From Phorcus lineatus (Eukaryota; Mollusca; Gastropoda; Trochida; Trochidae): a stretch of 64,000 bases of DNA. How positions within the stretch are numbered: the stretch's first letter is position 1; every line of letters starts with the position of its first letter. The notes under the pieces were generated by a model. It made no database searches. It saw only the letters and a list, made by a program, of their open reading frames with translations, and was not told where the DNA came from. Where the stretch lies: contig OV121092.1 in NCBI GenBank assembly GCA_921293015.1, forward strand, positions 13,460,001 to 13,524,000, read 5' to 3'. The translations under genes were made by a program, and so were the position numbers. Below, piece after piece: positions 43,292 through 54,222 of this stretch.

Positions 43292-45296
43292 AAAGCTTGA
43301 AGAACCAGTTTATGAGATTCTATCCCTATGAACAAAGATCCTTTCAATCCATTTATCAGGATACGCTCTGCAAAATCGTTTTAAGGTCTGATCTGATCAT
43401 AAAGGTTCGCGGTACTCAAGAGATCGTTTTTCTATTTCACACAACCATTCCATTATTTTTCGTCATACATGGTTTCATTAATGAAACTACCCGTGTTACA
43501 TTGAGTTTTGATGCACCAAGGATGAATGGATAAACCCGCTCGCTGGTCTTGACTGAAATCCAGTCTGATGTTTTGGACTATCAATAATGACACAGCCTCA
43601 AGGGTGTAGTAAACATTGTGTTTTACATGGAAGTAAATAAAGCAGACACGTTCGCATTGCACAAAGCGCTCTGAATACATGATTATTTATATCCATGTGG
43701 ATTTTGCGAATATATGTTTTCAATGTGCGCGAGACAGAATAAGAATATATCTTCTTATGGCTTAGAGACGAACTTTGATATTTATTCGATGCGATATTCG
43801 TCTAAAATCTTTTATGAATTCTGTAACAGTTTACGAAATAGAATCTTAACTTATTGAAATCCTTGAGTTTGGCACGCTGAAAATCAAACCAAAGTGTCAT
43901 AAAAATCGTGGTCACGTCTTAAGTTCAAGACGAAATACTTCTCCAATACATTAGATCTTAAGTATCATATTTGCACTTTGATCGCAGGAATATTATAGAA
44001 ATGAAAGTCTGGTCCAAAATAAACCTAAAAAAAAGAATATCCATGTCGAATTTTAGAATATGAACGATTCGAAATACTTCATAGTTGCAAATTAGTTTTT
44101 TTTTAAAATGGACATCAACACCCGATATAAAAGCCAAGTTTTGTTGGTTGATAATTAGCCCCCACTTATCCAAGAGAAATTTCTCGACGAACCGCATCAG
44201 CTGCAAAGGATTAAACTTTGTTCCCGACTGGCGCTAATATTGATTTTCTTTCAGAATTTTGAAATGACTTTGTGGTCGATGTTTACCCAAGGGTTTTTTC
44301 GTTCCAATCTTGTGACCAGTATCATGAAAGGAACTCCGATATAGTCTATGGGGGAAAAATACTATGTAACCATCCTCTTCAGAGCTAGGTTTTTTCGTTA
44401 AAAAGGAAATTGCTTTTGACTTGATAAAAATGTCAAAATGAAAGCACCACAGGATTTTTATTTCCTCTAGGTGAACAAAATAGTAAGGTTCAAAGTATTA
44501 TATGGATCAAAGAGGTCTTAACGTGCAAGATATGTTGATTTAGTTTGCAAAATAAATGTATGAACACGATTACATTGAAATTAGAGCTTAATCCTGGAAG
44601 CGCCTATAAAAGCAGTATACCATCTTACTTTTTTAGCATTCGATTCAGAATGCGATTTTAAAGGGATGTAAAAAATTTCAAGTTATATACATAATTAACT
44701 TTGAAATGTCAGTCGTTTAGGATTTATATTGGAATGTTCGGAAAACAAATTCTTTTGTTACTATTGATTAAAATCATTTTTTCAAGAGGACATTTTGCAA
44801 ACGTAAACAGTGATGTTAACAAAATCAATATAAAACTAATCACTTGCGAACATCTTTTATCTTTTCAGATTCAGAGATTGGCGTTTAGTTTCTTCGTTTA
44901 GAACACTTAAGGAATAATTGAACACTTTGGATTTGATCTGCTTTTTGTCTTCATACATGCCGATTTGAATAAATCTGTATTCTAATCAAATAAGTTTAAT
45001 TAATCCGAACTCGGTCACTACAGTGCTTTTCAAAGATGAAATGAAACCTTTCCGGAAGGAAAACTTCAACTCAAAGTACTTATTTCAACATAAAATTTCA
45101 TTTTATTAGATTTTAAGATAAACGAAAAACTAACGAAAACGTCTCAATTGTTTGTTAACGTCTCCATTGTACCAGTTTCCGGTCGTGTTTTAGGTCTATT
45201 AACAAAATTCTCGTTTGTCAATCTCTTAGCCTTTTGAAGTTATCGTTTTCCTCAAACCATGTGGTACACAAGAAATCATCGGAAATAATTTAAGCG
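43292..45296. other. Long non-coding stretch, no gene seen
   Basis: No supported gene or repeat. Confidence 0.35.
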
Positions 45297-45362
45297 GGCG
45301 AGTGGGCGAGTTATTGCTTAGCTTCGCTATGGCATTATCACTGCCAATAGCGGCGTATTTAC
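45297..45362 (-). mobile_element. SINE tail fragment
   Basis: GCGAGTTATTGCTTAGCTTC ... CACTGCCAATAGCGGCG resembles the fragment at 51846-51902 (GCGAGTTATTGTTTAACGCC ... AGCGGCG). Confidence 0.5.
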
Positions 45363-45451
45363 CTTGTTATCGAGACCATTTGTGCTTTGACCAGATGAGG
45401 TTTGTGCTTCAAAGCACATACGTAATGGTTCTTCAAAGAGCGAGATGATAG

Positions 45452-45570
45452 GGGTTTTTTAAACGCAGTTTTCGAGGGTATTTGGCCGCTGGTACTTTTG
45501 AAGGGAGAAGGCCCGCAACACTAATGTGTTTACCTATTCATAGGTTTCACTAAACCTTTCACTGCGAGAC
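45452..45570 (-). mobile_element. SINE, 3' part, left of an insertion
   Basis: Tail AAACGCAGTTTTCGAGGG and body GGGAGAAGGCCCGCAACAC match the intact SINE; the copy breaks off near 45570 and continues at about 47495. Confidence 0.6.
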
Positions 45571-47475
45571 TGTCACCGGAAGTCAGCCATTTGTGTGGAC
45601 AAGCAAGCCACTCGGCTCAGTAATGATCGTGTGTAACTGACTCTCTAAACACAAAGGGTCGTATATTTGCTATTTCTTTCAGGTGGAGATGCAGAGGTGG
45701 AAAATAAAGTAACAGGGAATCGGGTTTTTTAAATAATTCCCACTTCAGTATGTACTTTGACTCCATTTAACACCGACTGAATCGACCGAAGTTTTCGATG
45801 ACAGTGAGCATACCACCACACAATTCCTGAGAAAAAGGATAAACCTACTTAATATTTTCTTTATACGAGATATCATATTTAGTTAAGAACGTTATGATTA
45901 GTAAGTAGAAGGCATATACATATGGTATTAGATATTTCTAGACATTCGTCGTGGATGTGCAGTCGGTAGACGCTTGATCGCTAAACCGATCACAACTTAT
46001 TTTATGTAGAATCAATAAATATGAACATATGGACCTTTTGAAAGAATTCTCAAACCTACGATAATCTTTCTTTCTCTTAGTAAAGACCACAAGTTTGATG
46101 TCTCCCGTGCTTGTGTAAGAGACTCGTTTCTAAATCTTGCCATCAAAACATAATGATTCATAGACGTAAATTCCTACATGGTATATCATTTTTTTTCAAA
46201 AGGAATCAATTGAACATTTAACTGTTTGAGTCTGACACATGCACTTTTTGTTATTATAATAACTGAAAACTTTGCGTCAACGATACTCTCTAATATGAAA
46301 TCAAATAGTTTCCTTTCATCGCATATCTCAATTAAGTTTTTAATTGACCTGTAGAACCTTTGTCTAAGTGTATCAGCTTATATTTTCTATCTCTTGCCAT
46401 TGATATGACATAGTTGACACATAAACATATTGATCTTCTCACCTTCAATACCTAATGACGAAACAACACAAGAATAGTGAGAAAGAGAAAACTTATTTAT
46501 AAACGGATTAATTAAATGTAAAGAATATTAGTTTCATGAACGTCTTGCTTGTATACACGTTTTTGTTAAAACAAATACATACAATACAAGTGCATTGAAA
46601 TTGTAAATAACGAATCGCACAATCATTTATGAGTGACGGTACATGGCATTTGTACTAGATACAAATAATAGTCTTATCACATATCAATAAGCGTACGTCA
46701 AGACATTTTTTTCAATAGCTGGATCATGCTCACAAAGAGAGCAAAAAATAAAGTTCATTGTGATCTTGACGTCGAATTTAATTCAAAATGTTGCTAATAT
46801 TTTATGAATACGGAAACAATTATGAAGATTTTTGAATGACATTTAGACAAACCGCACGTGTCTAACAAGTGGGATGTTTTTGGGTAGCCCAAAATCATGA
46901 TCACGGGAAAGTGAAATTAATCATGCAATTTCAAAAGAAATGAAACCAAGATAATAATATTCCTCTCCTTTGTCAATAGTCTATTGCTGTTTGGGAGGGG
47001 ATATTTTATCATCTATATTAAAATTTAATTTCCTGTGATCAGAATGGGAAAAATAACTATAATATCTTAAACACCCGATGTAAAATGTTTTAACAAAGAA
47101 AAAAAAAAGCATGTCCCCCGTAAATGGTGTTTAGTCTACAAGCCATCAAACAAAGCATGTAAGGGGTAGGAAAGATATTATTCCTTTCATTTCAAGTTTT
47201 TTTGGAGAAAGTTGGAAGTCACATCGATGGCAGAAGCGAGTTCAAATTGTCTGAATTATTTCTCCGCTAGAACAAATATTCACATAGATACGACATGAAC
47301 ATATCTTGCAATCATGTAAGTTTATAATGTGTGCAAGATTCGCATCGTTTGGAGCTAATTTGGCCATAAGATAGACCGTTAATTCTACGGAGAATATAGT
47401 GAGAATGCACTAGCCGCTGTGGACGGCCTGCGCTGGTTGTCCACACAAATGGCTGACGGACCACGTGACTGAGGC
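45571..47475. mobile_element. 1.9-kb inverted-repeat element splitting a SINE
   Basis: GTCAGCCATTTGTGTGGACA at 45582 is repeated in reverse complement at about 47437-47456, with further similarity outside it (TGTCACCGG against GTCACGTGG). The inside has no coding capacity. The two SINE parts on either side make one nearly complete SINE, so the element probably inserted into it. Confidence 0.55.
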
Positions 47476-47494
47476 TCGTGACGTCATGTGAGAA

Positions 47495-47695
47495 CTATGA
47501 ATTGTAGTGAAACCTGCGAGAATGGCTTGAACTAGCGAACAATGGGCGGCACTGCGCTGAAGGTCAGTGTAGCATTGTACCGAAACCATAGGCCTACTGC
47601 ATGTAGAACCTGTACTGCAAAAACCTGGCGAAATTCGAATACCGGACCTCCTAATCCAAAGCCGAACGCGCTAGCCACTGCGCTATCCGGCCTCA
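47495..47695 (-). mobile_element. SINE, tRNA-like head and body, right of an insertion
   Basis: On the minus strand GGATAGCGCAGTGGCTAGCG is a clear A-box region and CGGTATTCGAATTTC a B box. Body tracts GTGAAACCTGCGAG and TCAGTGTAGCATTG match the intact SINE. Confidence 0.75.
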
Positions 47696-48189
47696 CGCGG
47701 TGGGGTTTCTGGCCAATTTGTTTAACCATATATTCACGTCAATGAATAAATCGTTATAGTATCGTAATAGAAAAGACTTTAGTAAGAAGTAATTAACTAC
47801 AGGTTAGTAGTTGGTATTAGTAATTTGAGAACTTTACCACTCCAACATTTACTTATTCAACGGATTTAATGTTGCATTAAAAAATTGTTGGATAAGTAAC
47901 AATTTTCCAAGGTCCTTCGATTTTCTACTAAATGTGTTGTGTCGCAGATGCAAAACTATCCTTAACCTTTTCTCAAGTAGATGTTCCAATTTCAGCCTAA
48001 ATAAAGACAATAAAAAATTAACGTTTTAAAAATAACATTTATTAACACGTGTATATAAAAAATAAAGTGAACATTGAAAATATCACGTTTCAGCACATTG
48101 AGCAGGCTCGTATGTGCAAGCTGTCACCTTCAGTATGAGAAACTAATTTTTTTTCGTCACCACCCGGTTATAAGGGTGGTATTTTCCGG
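47696..48189. other. Non-coding stretch downstream of the 115-aa gene
   Basis: Nothing recognised; part may be 3' UTR of the minus-strand gene. Confidence 0.3.
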
Positions 48190-48195
48190 TTTATT
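48190..48195 (-). terminator. Polyadenylation signal AATAAA
   Basis: TTTATT on the plus strand gives AATAAA 26 bases past the stop of the minus-strand gene. Confidence 0.45.
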
Positions 48196-48220
48196 TTGAA
48201 AGGCATTTTCTGGAACATTG

Positions 48221-51200
48221 CTACTGCCTTGTAATTAGAGAACTCTCGTACTGCCTGCGTATAGTGTTGGCTAGCTCTGTCATGCTCTTCAACATTGTGG
48301 CCAGGTTAAACATCTGTTGCCCAAGGGCGTTGTCAGTCCTGGACGGAAAACCCATGACGTCATTTCCTGTTAAAAGCTCACTTCTCGTGTTCAGCAGAAG
48401 TCGATAAATTGCAAGCATGTCGACTTCTGAAAAAAGAAACCATCTCAAACAGTTATCGGGATTTAAATGTTGCTCAAGAAGATACCTACATCATTTCCCT
48501 GAAGAATTTTTACTCAGCTGTTCCTTAGCGCTAAATGCGAAATGAATCTTCATTCAAGTCTTGACATCACATTGACATTCTTGCACGAAATGTACGAATT
48601 TGTGGTCTAGAATCCTAGCCTACCACGTTTGATCGACGTTGCTTACATCGAAAATGTAAAATAATTTGTGACGAGATCCAACAGCATATAAAGTACGACT
48701 ATTATGTTACGATATCCAAGCATTTCAACTTAACTAAATCCGTTACAGAAGCTTTTTAATGCGTACCCGACAACTCCAACGTGGTTTGGATAAGCATGAC
48801 ATTAAGAAAGAGGCAGTGATATCAATATCAAATTGTTCATTTCTACCTACAACATCAAATTATTTGTCAATCAATGAACTGACCTTTAGCTTCGCCCGAC
48901 TGCCTAAGCATCTGCATCAACTGATCGTCCATGGAAGGACGTGTCTGATTGTCCATATCCTGTGGAACACAATGTAAATATGCTCTAATCGGGTATCAAA
49001 GCAGAATATCAATTGATAATTAGTGGACAAACATTTAAAGTGCCGTCAGCAACACAGAACCATAGTTCAAATGAAAAAAGTTCCTCCTTTAAGGAGTAAA
49101 TTATATCAACGGCTACATCATAACTCAACATGTTTCAAATTTCAAATATCCCGCACTCTTAGTCCAGAATACCTACAAGCGCTTGTATCCATCACATTGA
49201 ATACGTACCTGCAGCTTGACAGGGAAAAGGACTGTCTGGTTCAGAATCTCTACGCTCTTCAGAAACTGAAACAACTAAACAAGTTTAACATTCTCTACAC
49301 GCAAAGAACGCTCAAGTCTAAAGATCTGCCTAATTTCGGCAACAGGAAAACACTTCTAAATAAAAAGCTTAGTCATTCCACAGACGCATATACCATGATT
49401 TTGTCGCATTATAAAGCAATTGCTCAGTCGAGATTGCCTACAGTATAGAGTGTAATAAGTACCAGTTTTCCCGGATCATATACGGAATTGACAAGCTTTC
49501 AATTTACTTTTCAAACGCTGTCACCGATTGCACAATAATCTTATCGACCGGAAAGTGTTCGACGAGGTTTTGACGAGCAATCTCTGACGGAACATCGACG
49601 ATGGGTTCATGTGTACAAATAAGCTTTTATCATTCAGCAATTTTGTATGAAGTCAACAATTTGAGGCAGTATGTTTTCAGGAGTCACTTGACAAACAAAA
49701 CGAATCGTCATTCATCAAGTACCGATTGTTTCTGTAAGAAATTATTTAAATGGCTGCTGAAGAAAAAAATTAATAATTTTAAAACCGGACGAAGTTCAAT
49801 CAAACATATTTAATTAGGTTGAAGACAATTTTATTTACAAGGTAAAATGACCAGTATATTCATGTAAATTGTACTTAGATTGCGCCTAGGACCCAGGACC
49901 CTAGGAGGGATGTTTATTTACATTGAAAACTGCATTTGTCATTTGTATGAATACAAGAAATGTTTTGTATAATTATGATTGTCATTATTTGCATTATCAT
50001 ATACGAGATCTAATACTTTCAAAATCGTTGAACAAAATATTAAATATGTAAGTATAATATGGATCATAATCTTAACTATAGAAAACATGTTGTCCTTCAC
50101 CGAGTATATAATATTATTAAAAAAAGAACAAGGCTTTTTGAAAACGAGTCCAACTGGTTATTCCAAGGGGAAACGAATTTCAAAATAATCCTGTCAACGA
50201 ACACATTATACACATGTGTTAAGTCCACTTTCCATTCGAGTTGAAGCCAAAACACTGCTTTCAAGACTCTTATGGCTGCTAGTATTATTGCAAGGAGAAA
50301 ACCTGCAACCCTATTGTTGCTACGAATTTCGGCGATACCAAAGAGTATCTGCTAGATTTAGCGAAACGGATTGTATAGCGCTGAAAAGACCTTACTGAAC
50401 ATAACTAAAGGAAAGGTTGCAAAGAGCCAACGGCGGGATTCGAACACCGGATGTCGTGAACCGGAGCCTAACCATGGCACTATCCCGCACCGTCCCTATC
50501 CATTGTATGGTCAGAGTGCGTTTGTAGAGATATTTTACGTGCGCTTTTTTACATATTAGAAATTCGTGAAAGTTTAATAAAAATTACAGAAAACTCTATA
50601 AAAGCAAGTAAATATTGACAATGTCAAGAACTGAGGCGAGATTTTTGTTTTAACGCCGCTTTCAAGAGTGTTTCACTTCTATCACGGCTGATTATATTAT
50701 AGCAGGGAGAAAGCCCGTAACACTATTTCACATTGCATTGCAGTGAACCAACGAACCGTGGGTGTTAATGCGCCGAAATTCAGTGAAGCATTGCACTCAA
50801 ACCTTACTGCAAAAGGTACGATATGCCATATATCGAGAAGTACAACTGTTGTTGAAAACTAATTTTTAAGCTTAGTTTTTATTTTAAAAAATCAAATTGT
50901 TTAACACCAATGCGAAGGTATAAGGTAGCAAACAGGTTTTTTTTTAGCAAACATTTGTAATTTGTATGTTGTCTTTAAAACTTGTAGTTACGAAATTGAA
51001 AGAACACGTTTATTTGTATTTTCATTTTAAAACTCGTCATTACGAGAAAATAATCGAAATTACGAGCAAAACTCGTATAAATTGGAAATTTGTTTTTCTC
51101 TTTATTATCTCCTAAATGCGAGAAAAAAGTTGTAATTATGAGATTAAAGTCGTAATAGTGAGAATATGTGTATGTATGCATGTGTGGGTTGGTACATGTT

Positions 51201-52181
51201 TGTATGTATGCATGTGTGGGTTGGTACATGTTTTTCTTTTTATACATGTATGTATGTATGTATGTATATGTATGTATGCATAGAAGTTTATATGTATAAA
51301 CATATTGCTGCGCATGACGTTGTGTTTAATCACATTCAAGAAACAATATGAAATAAATATGACATTTCAATTTCTTTGCCAAAAGACTGAAACATGTATA
51401 TTTTAAAAAAAAAAATCAAAATAATCAACAACAAAATCGCGTAATTCAATACATGATTTTTCTCGTAATTACGAGATTATTCTCGCTTTTACGAAATTAT
51501 TCTCGTTACTTTATTTTCGTTTTTACGACTTTCTCTTTCTCTTCAGCTTTTAAAGAGAAATACAAGTTTCCAGTTTTTCTCGTAATAACGAGTTTTAAAA
51601 CAGAAAATACAGATGTTCTTTCAATCTCGTAATCATGACATTTTTCTCTTTTTAAAGACAAAAAAACAAATTTCAAATGTGGTACTAATACTCTTTCATA
51701 TTATCGAAAACCGGACTATGACGCGCCTCAATCAGTCAATCGTTTGTTTTCAGCCACAAAGTTGGCCAGAATGATGTGAAATGAATAAAGAAGTTGTCAT
51801 CCATAATATTGTCTTGTATCAATATATTGACAGTTTATTGAGCGAGTTATTGTTTAACGCCGCTTTGGCAATATTTCAGCCATTAGCGGCGTGTAATGGC
51901 AGTTTATATTTTACTACAATTTGTCATATATTTGATTTGAGATGAATATATGCGATTTCTAAATTTCATATCATATTTGGTATTTAGGTTCGTATCAGTG
52001 CTTAACAAGGTGTGGTGAAAATCACGGAATGGCTTTTAAAATGTTTTTTGTTTAAAATTGAACAATACTTTTCAAATATATTTTAAGCAACATCCTTTCC
52101 TTCTTAAACTCTTACCTCTCGCATTACAGCTAGAAGTCCGGTGTTGACGTCGAGAACGCTCTGAATCTGTCGGGAAGTCAT
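48221..52181 (-). CDS. Three-exon gene for a 115-aa protein, unknown function
   Basis: Coding exons on the minus strand: 52181-52116, 48959-48884 and 48426-48221 (66 + 76 + 206 bases = 115 codons plus stop). Splice sites are good: donor GTAAGAG after exon 1, acceptor CCACAG and donor GTCAGT around exon 2, acceptor TTTCTTTTTTCAG before exon 3. Phases agree (0, then 1). The ATG has A at -3. Exon 1 encodes MTSRQIQSVLDVNTGLLAVM; exon 2 is acidic, Met- and Gln-rich (SMDDQLMQMLRQSGEAK); exon 3 includes LAIYRLLLNTRSELLTG and ends NTIRRQYESSLITRQ. It should be soluble and largely helical, with no signal peptide or membrane segment. No family was recognised. The reading frame stays open for 22 codons above the ATG, so a longer N-terminus is possible. 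The first intron (3.2 kb) holds several mobile elements. Confidence 0.65.
49071..49448 (+). CDS. Open frame of 125 codons, antisense within an intron
   Basis: The frame is open from 49020 and has its first ATG at 49071, ending TAG at 49448. It reads protein-like (LSPEYLQALVSITLNTYLQL, DREKDCLVQNLYALQKLKQL) and is basic, without membrane segments. It lies inside intron 1 of the minus-strand gene, on the other strand. No family, partner exon or poly(A) signal was found. It may be a small gene, an exon, or a retained mobile-element fragment. Confidence 0.3.
   Translation: MKKVPPLRSKLYQRLHHNSTCFKFQISRTLSPEYLQALVSITLNTYLQLDREKDCLVQNLYALQKLKQLNKFNILYTQRTLKSKDLPNFGNRKTLLNKKLSHSTDAYTMILSHYKAIAQSRLPTV
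49550..49640. repeat. Dispersed repeat shared with 57630-57720
   Basis: GACGA, ACGAGC, ATC and GGTTCATGTGTACAAATA occur in the same order in both places, with moderate divergence. Confidence 0.5.
49814..50225. other. Non-coding intronic stretch
   Basis: Nothing recognised except a short palindrome-like CCTAGGACCCAGGACCCTAGG-type block near 49886. Confidence 0.3.
50226..50493 (-). mobile_element. tRNA-derived SINE, diverged
   Basis: Minus strand: the B box GGTGTTCGAATCCCG and the region GGATAGTGCC (reverse of the plus-strand ATGGCACTATCCCGC) mark the head. The body tract TTGCAAGGAGAAAACCTGCA and the tail CACTGCTTTCAAGACT match the other copies. Confidence 0.65.
50648..50818 (-). mobile_element. 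SINE lacking its tRNA-like head
   Basis: TTTAACGCCGCTTTCAAGAG, CTATCACGGCTG, GCAGGGAGAAAGCCCGTAAC and GCATTGCACTCAAACC match the SINE tail and body; the copy stops before the tRNA-like part, as a 5'-truncated retrocopy would. Confidence 0.65.
50949..51680. mobile_element. Long inverted-repeat element with TACGAG motifs and a TATG core
   Basis: The left arm (about 50949-51165) and the right arm (about 51450-51680) are inverted repeats of roughly 200 bases: TTTAAAACTCGTNATTACGAG and TTGAAAGAACA are shared. CGTAATTACGAG-type dyads are repeated within each arm. The centre (51166-51300) is a TATG/TGCATG microsatellite. No coding capacity. Confidence 0.65.
51715..52035 (-). mobile_element. MITE family A, diverged copy with one end
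   Basis: CGAAAACCGGACTATGACGC and CGCCTCAATCAGTCAA match family A inside; AATCACGGAATGGCTT then TTAA (52036-52039) is its terminal repeat. The other end is missing. A SINE tail (51846-51902) lies within. Confidence 0.6.
51846..51902 (-). mobile_element. SINE tail fragment inside a MITE
   Basis: GCGAGTTATTGTTTAACGCC, GCTTTGGCAATATTTCAGCC, ATTAGCGGCG: the tail module common to the SINEs, here without head or body. Confidence 0.55.
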
Positions 52182-52256
52182 TTTGAGCAGTCGTTCAGCG
52201 TGTCGAGAAAGGAATGTGATGAACAACTTCTCGTCCCAGCGTTTTGATCAGATCCG

Positions 52257-52303
52257 CACGTGAAACACGCTCCTTCGAAATAACATCTCATGATTTTCAC
52301 GTG
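52257..52303. promoter_or_regulatory. Two CACGTG E-boxes upstream of the 115-aa gene
   Basis: CACGTG at 52257-52262 and 52298-52303, 76 and 117 bases before the ATG at 52181 (minus strand), in a locally CpG-richer stretch. bHLH factors bind such sites; use here is an inference. Confidence 0.35.
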
Positions 52304-52575
52304 ATGTGGGCAATTTCAATGCGTGTTTTGTTCGCGAGAACATGTTTGATCCTACAAAACTGGTTTGGGTTTGGATAGTACCATATTACACCACTGAACG
52401 AAAAAATGAGATTTGAAAAATTTGAAAAAGTATAAGTGTAAAGTGTAAAGTATAAATGAAATAATCTTAAATGCGGCCTTAAATCCCAAATCATCTCAAT
52501 GTTGTTATAGATACATTCAGACACTTTGCATTCAGCTTCAAAATCATCATTTTATTAATCTGTACAATTTTCTAG

Positions 52576-52779
52576 AAGGTTGTGCGGAAGCAGTTTTTAA
52601 AAGGACCCGACACGGTGAAAACAATTATTAATACCAAAAAGTATGCACAACGTTTTGAGGGAACTGCAAAAACGAACCCTCCAACAGTTTCAAAAGATCA
52701 AGTTGAAGCCGTCGTCAGCAAAACGTTAGCGAAATTATGTTACGGACTTTCAACAAAGATACTTTTTGTTATTATTTGA
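52576..52779 (+). CDS. Possible terminal coding exon, unknown protein
   Basis: After an acceptor-like AATTTTCTAG the frame is open for 67 codons to TGA (52777-52779), and AATAAA follows at 52810-52815. The protein is basic and reads plausibly (KGPDTVKTIINTKKYAQRF, TVSKDQVEAVVSKTLAKL). No upstream exon with a donor was identified, and no family was recognised. It lies about 390 bases from, and faces away from, exon 1 of the minus-strand gene. Confidence 0.3.
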   Translation, partial: KVVRKQFLKGPDTVKTIINTKKYAQRFEGTAKTNPPTVSKDQVEAVVSKTLAKLCYGLSTKILFVII

Positions 52780-52809
52780 AACAATTAGTCTATCACCATG
52801 GTTCAAAGA

Positions 52810-52815
52810 AATAAA
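52810..52815 (+). terminator. Polyadenylation signal AATAAA
   Basis: AATAAA 31 bases after the stop of the candidate exon at 52576-52779. Confidence 0.3.
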
Positions 52816-53020
52816 ACTATGCCGCTAAGGTATTATTTTACGAATGCTTCATCTTATTGACATTTCTGGTGCTCGTGCCGCTATGTACGTTCACCCACTA
52901 AAGAATAGTTACTGTCGACTTGAAAATATCATAGAAATGATCATAGTAATGGGACAGTGGTTCCTAAAATATGATAAAATATTTTCGTTTTATTTGCCAA
53001 TGATGAAAATGTTCCCTTAA

Positions 53021-53485
53021 AGAGCCACTCCATGAGTTGTTGTAGTCATGTATGACAAACTTAATCAATGGTGTCATTTGATCACACAGTATCGACTGTT
53101 ACCAAAAAGACACATTTTAAAGCTTATTGTTCTCTTACAGTGACAATATGAAGGTAGAATGTCGCAATTATGATCGAAAACCAGACAGTGGCGCGCGTCA
53201 AATAGTCAAACGTAATTTTGGAAACTTATCTAAAACAGCCAGGAGGGCAGCTAGGAGTTGATAGCGTTTGTAAGGTTATACAACTATCCATGCATATTGG
53301 AAGTGATCTCTATAACTTTGTGCATTAATAATGCTGTTTTTATATTTTCATGGAAAACCAGTTTTGTCATATATATGTCTTTTGGACATGAAAAGTTAAG
53401 ATGTTTTGATTTTATATCACCACATATGACATTTAGGTTCGTATCAACGGTAAATAATTTGTTATTAAAATCACGGAGTGGCTCT
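53021..53485 (-). mobile_element. MITE family A, intact copy (465 bp)
   Basis: AGAGCCACTCCATGA and, in reverse complement, AGAGCCACTCCGTGA are 15-bp inverted ends with one mismatch. TTAA flanks both sides (53017-53020, 53486-53489). The inside is non-coding and matches 31272-31386 plus 32564-32920 in reverse. TTAA duplication is typical of piggyBac-type transposases, but the ends do not begin CCC, so the family is left open. Confidence 0.8.
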
Positions 53486-53743
53486 TTAAATTTAAACCTA
53501 GTTACAGTCTTTACCCCAATGTTCCTACATTGTATTAAGAGGTTAGTGGGGGGTTGGGGTGACTTATGATTTGTTATCGTTGTATGTCAATTTTCTTTTC
53601 ATTTTTTAATGTCCTATTAACTACAGAAGCCAATGTCTCCTTGATATTTTTTACATGTTAAATTAGGTCATGAAAAAGTTTGTTCGGGAAGGGGAAAAGG
53701 GCTAAGCCAGCCCTGCTGTAACGGCCTGGCAACTGAATAAACA

Positions 53744-53893
53744 ACGTCACGTGACCAAGGTCATTCACTTCCTACTTTTCCCAGAATCATGATCGGAAGT
53801 CAAGGCCAGAGAGAGAGAGAGGCGATGTTCCTGTTCTGATTCCTTAAGCTTCGCTGCAGTGTCTTTTTGATTGAGCGATTCTTACATCAGCTG
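53744..53893 (+). promoter_or_regulatory. Promoter-like cluster and possible non-coding first exon
   Basis: GTCACGTGAC (E-box palindrome, 53746-53755) runs into CAAGGTCA (receptor half-site, to 53763); ETS-like CACTTCCT and CGGAAGT follow, then a GA repeat. A donor-like CTG|GTACGT is at 53893/53894. The block is GC-richer than its surroundings. It could be a host promoter or the 5' end of a mobile element; no coding exon was linked to it. Confidence 0.25.
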
Positions 53894-54164
53894 GTACGTA
53901 TCACAATTATATCATAATACATGTGAATATGCGTTTGTAGGAAATTGCCGAGATGGGGGTCGAAAAGAGAGAACAGTCGCAATACTTGTACTTCAAGTAG
54001 CCATTTCTACTTTCGATTTCGAACCTGATTACATTTCTGCGCTACGTTTTTCTAAAAATTGAATATCTTAGGGTAAAATAAACACTTAGATCGAATACTT
54101 TGATTAGAATGAATTGTATTCATTTTTGTATTTCATTGTACAGATATGAAAATAATGTACTTAA

Positions 54165-54222
54165 CAAATGTATAGCAGGCCTGTGGCCTATAAGTATTGA
54201 ATAAAGATTGACTGATTGAGAT
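54165..54222 (+). mobile_element. 3' end of a truncated LINE
   Basis: GCAGGCCTGTGGCCTATAAG, then TTGAATAAAGATTGACTGAT: GGCC hairpin, AATAAA and a TTGACTGA tail, as in the other LINE ends. Little or no coding part remains. Confidence 0.6.

Noticed and set aside
47532-47745. Overlapping frames on both strands
   Set aside because: They lie in the SINE head and body; the GC-rich tRNA-like sequence keeps frames open by chance.
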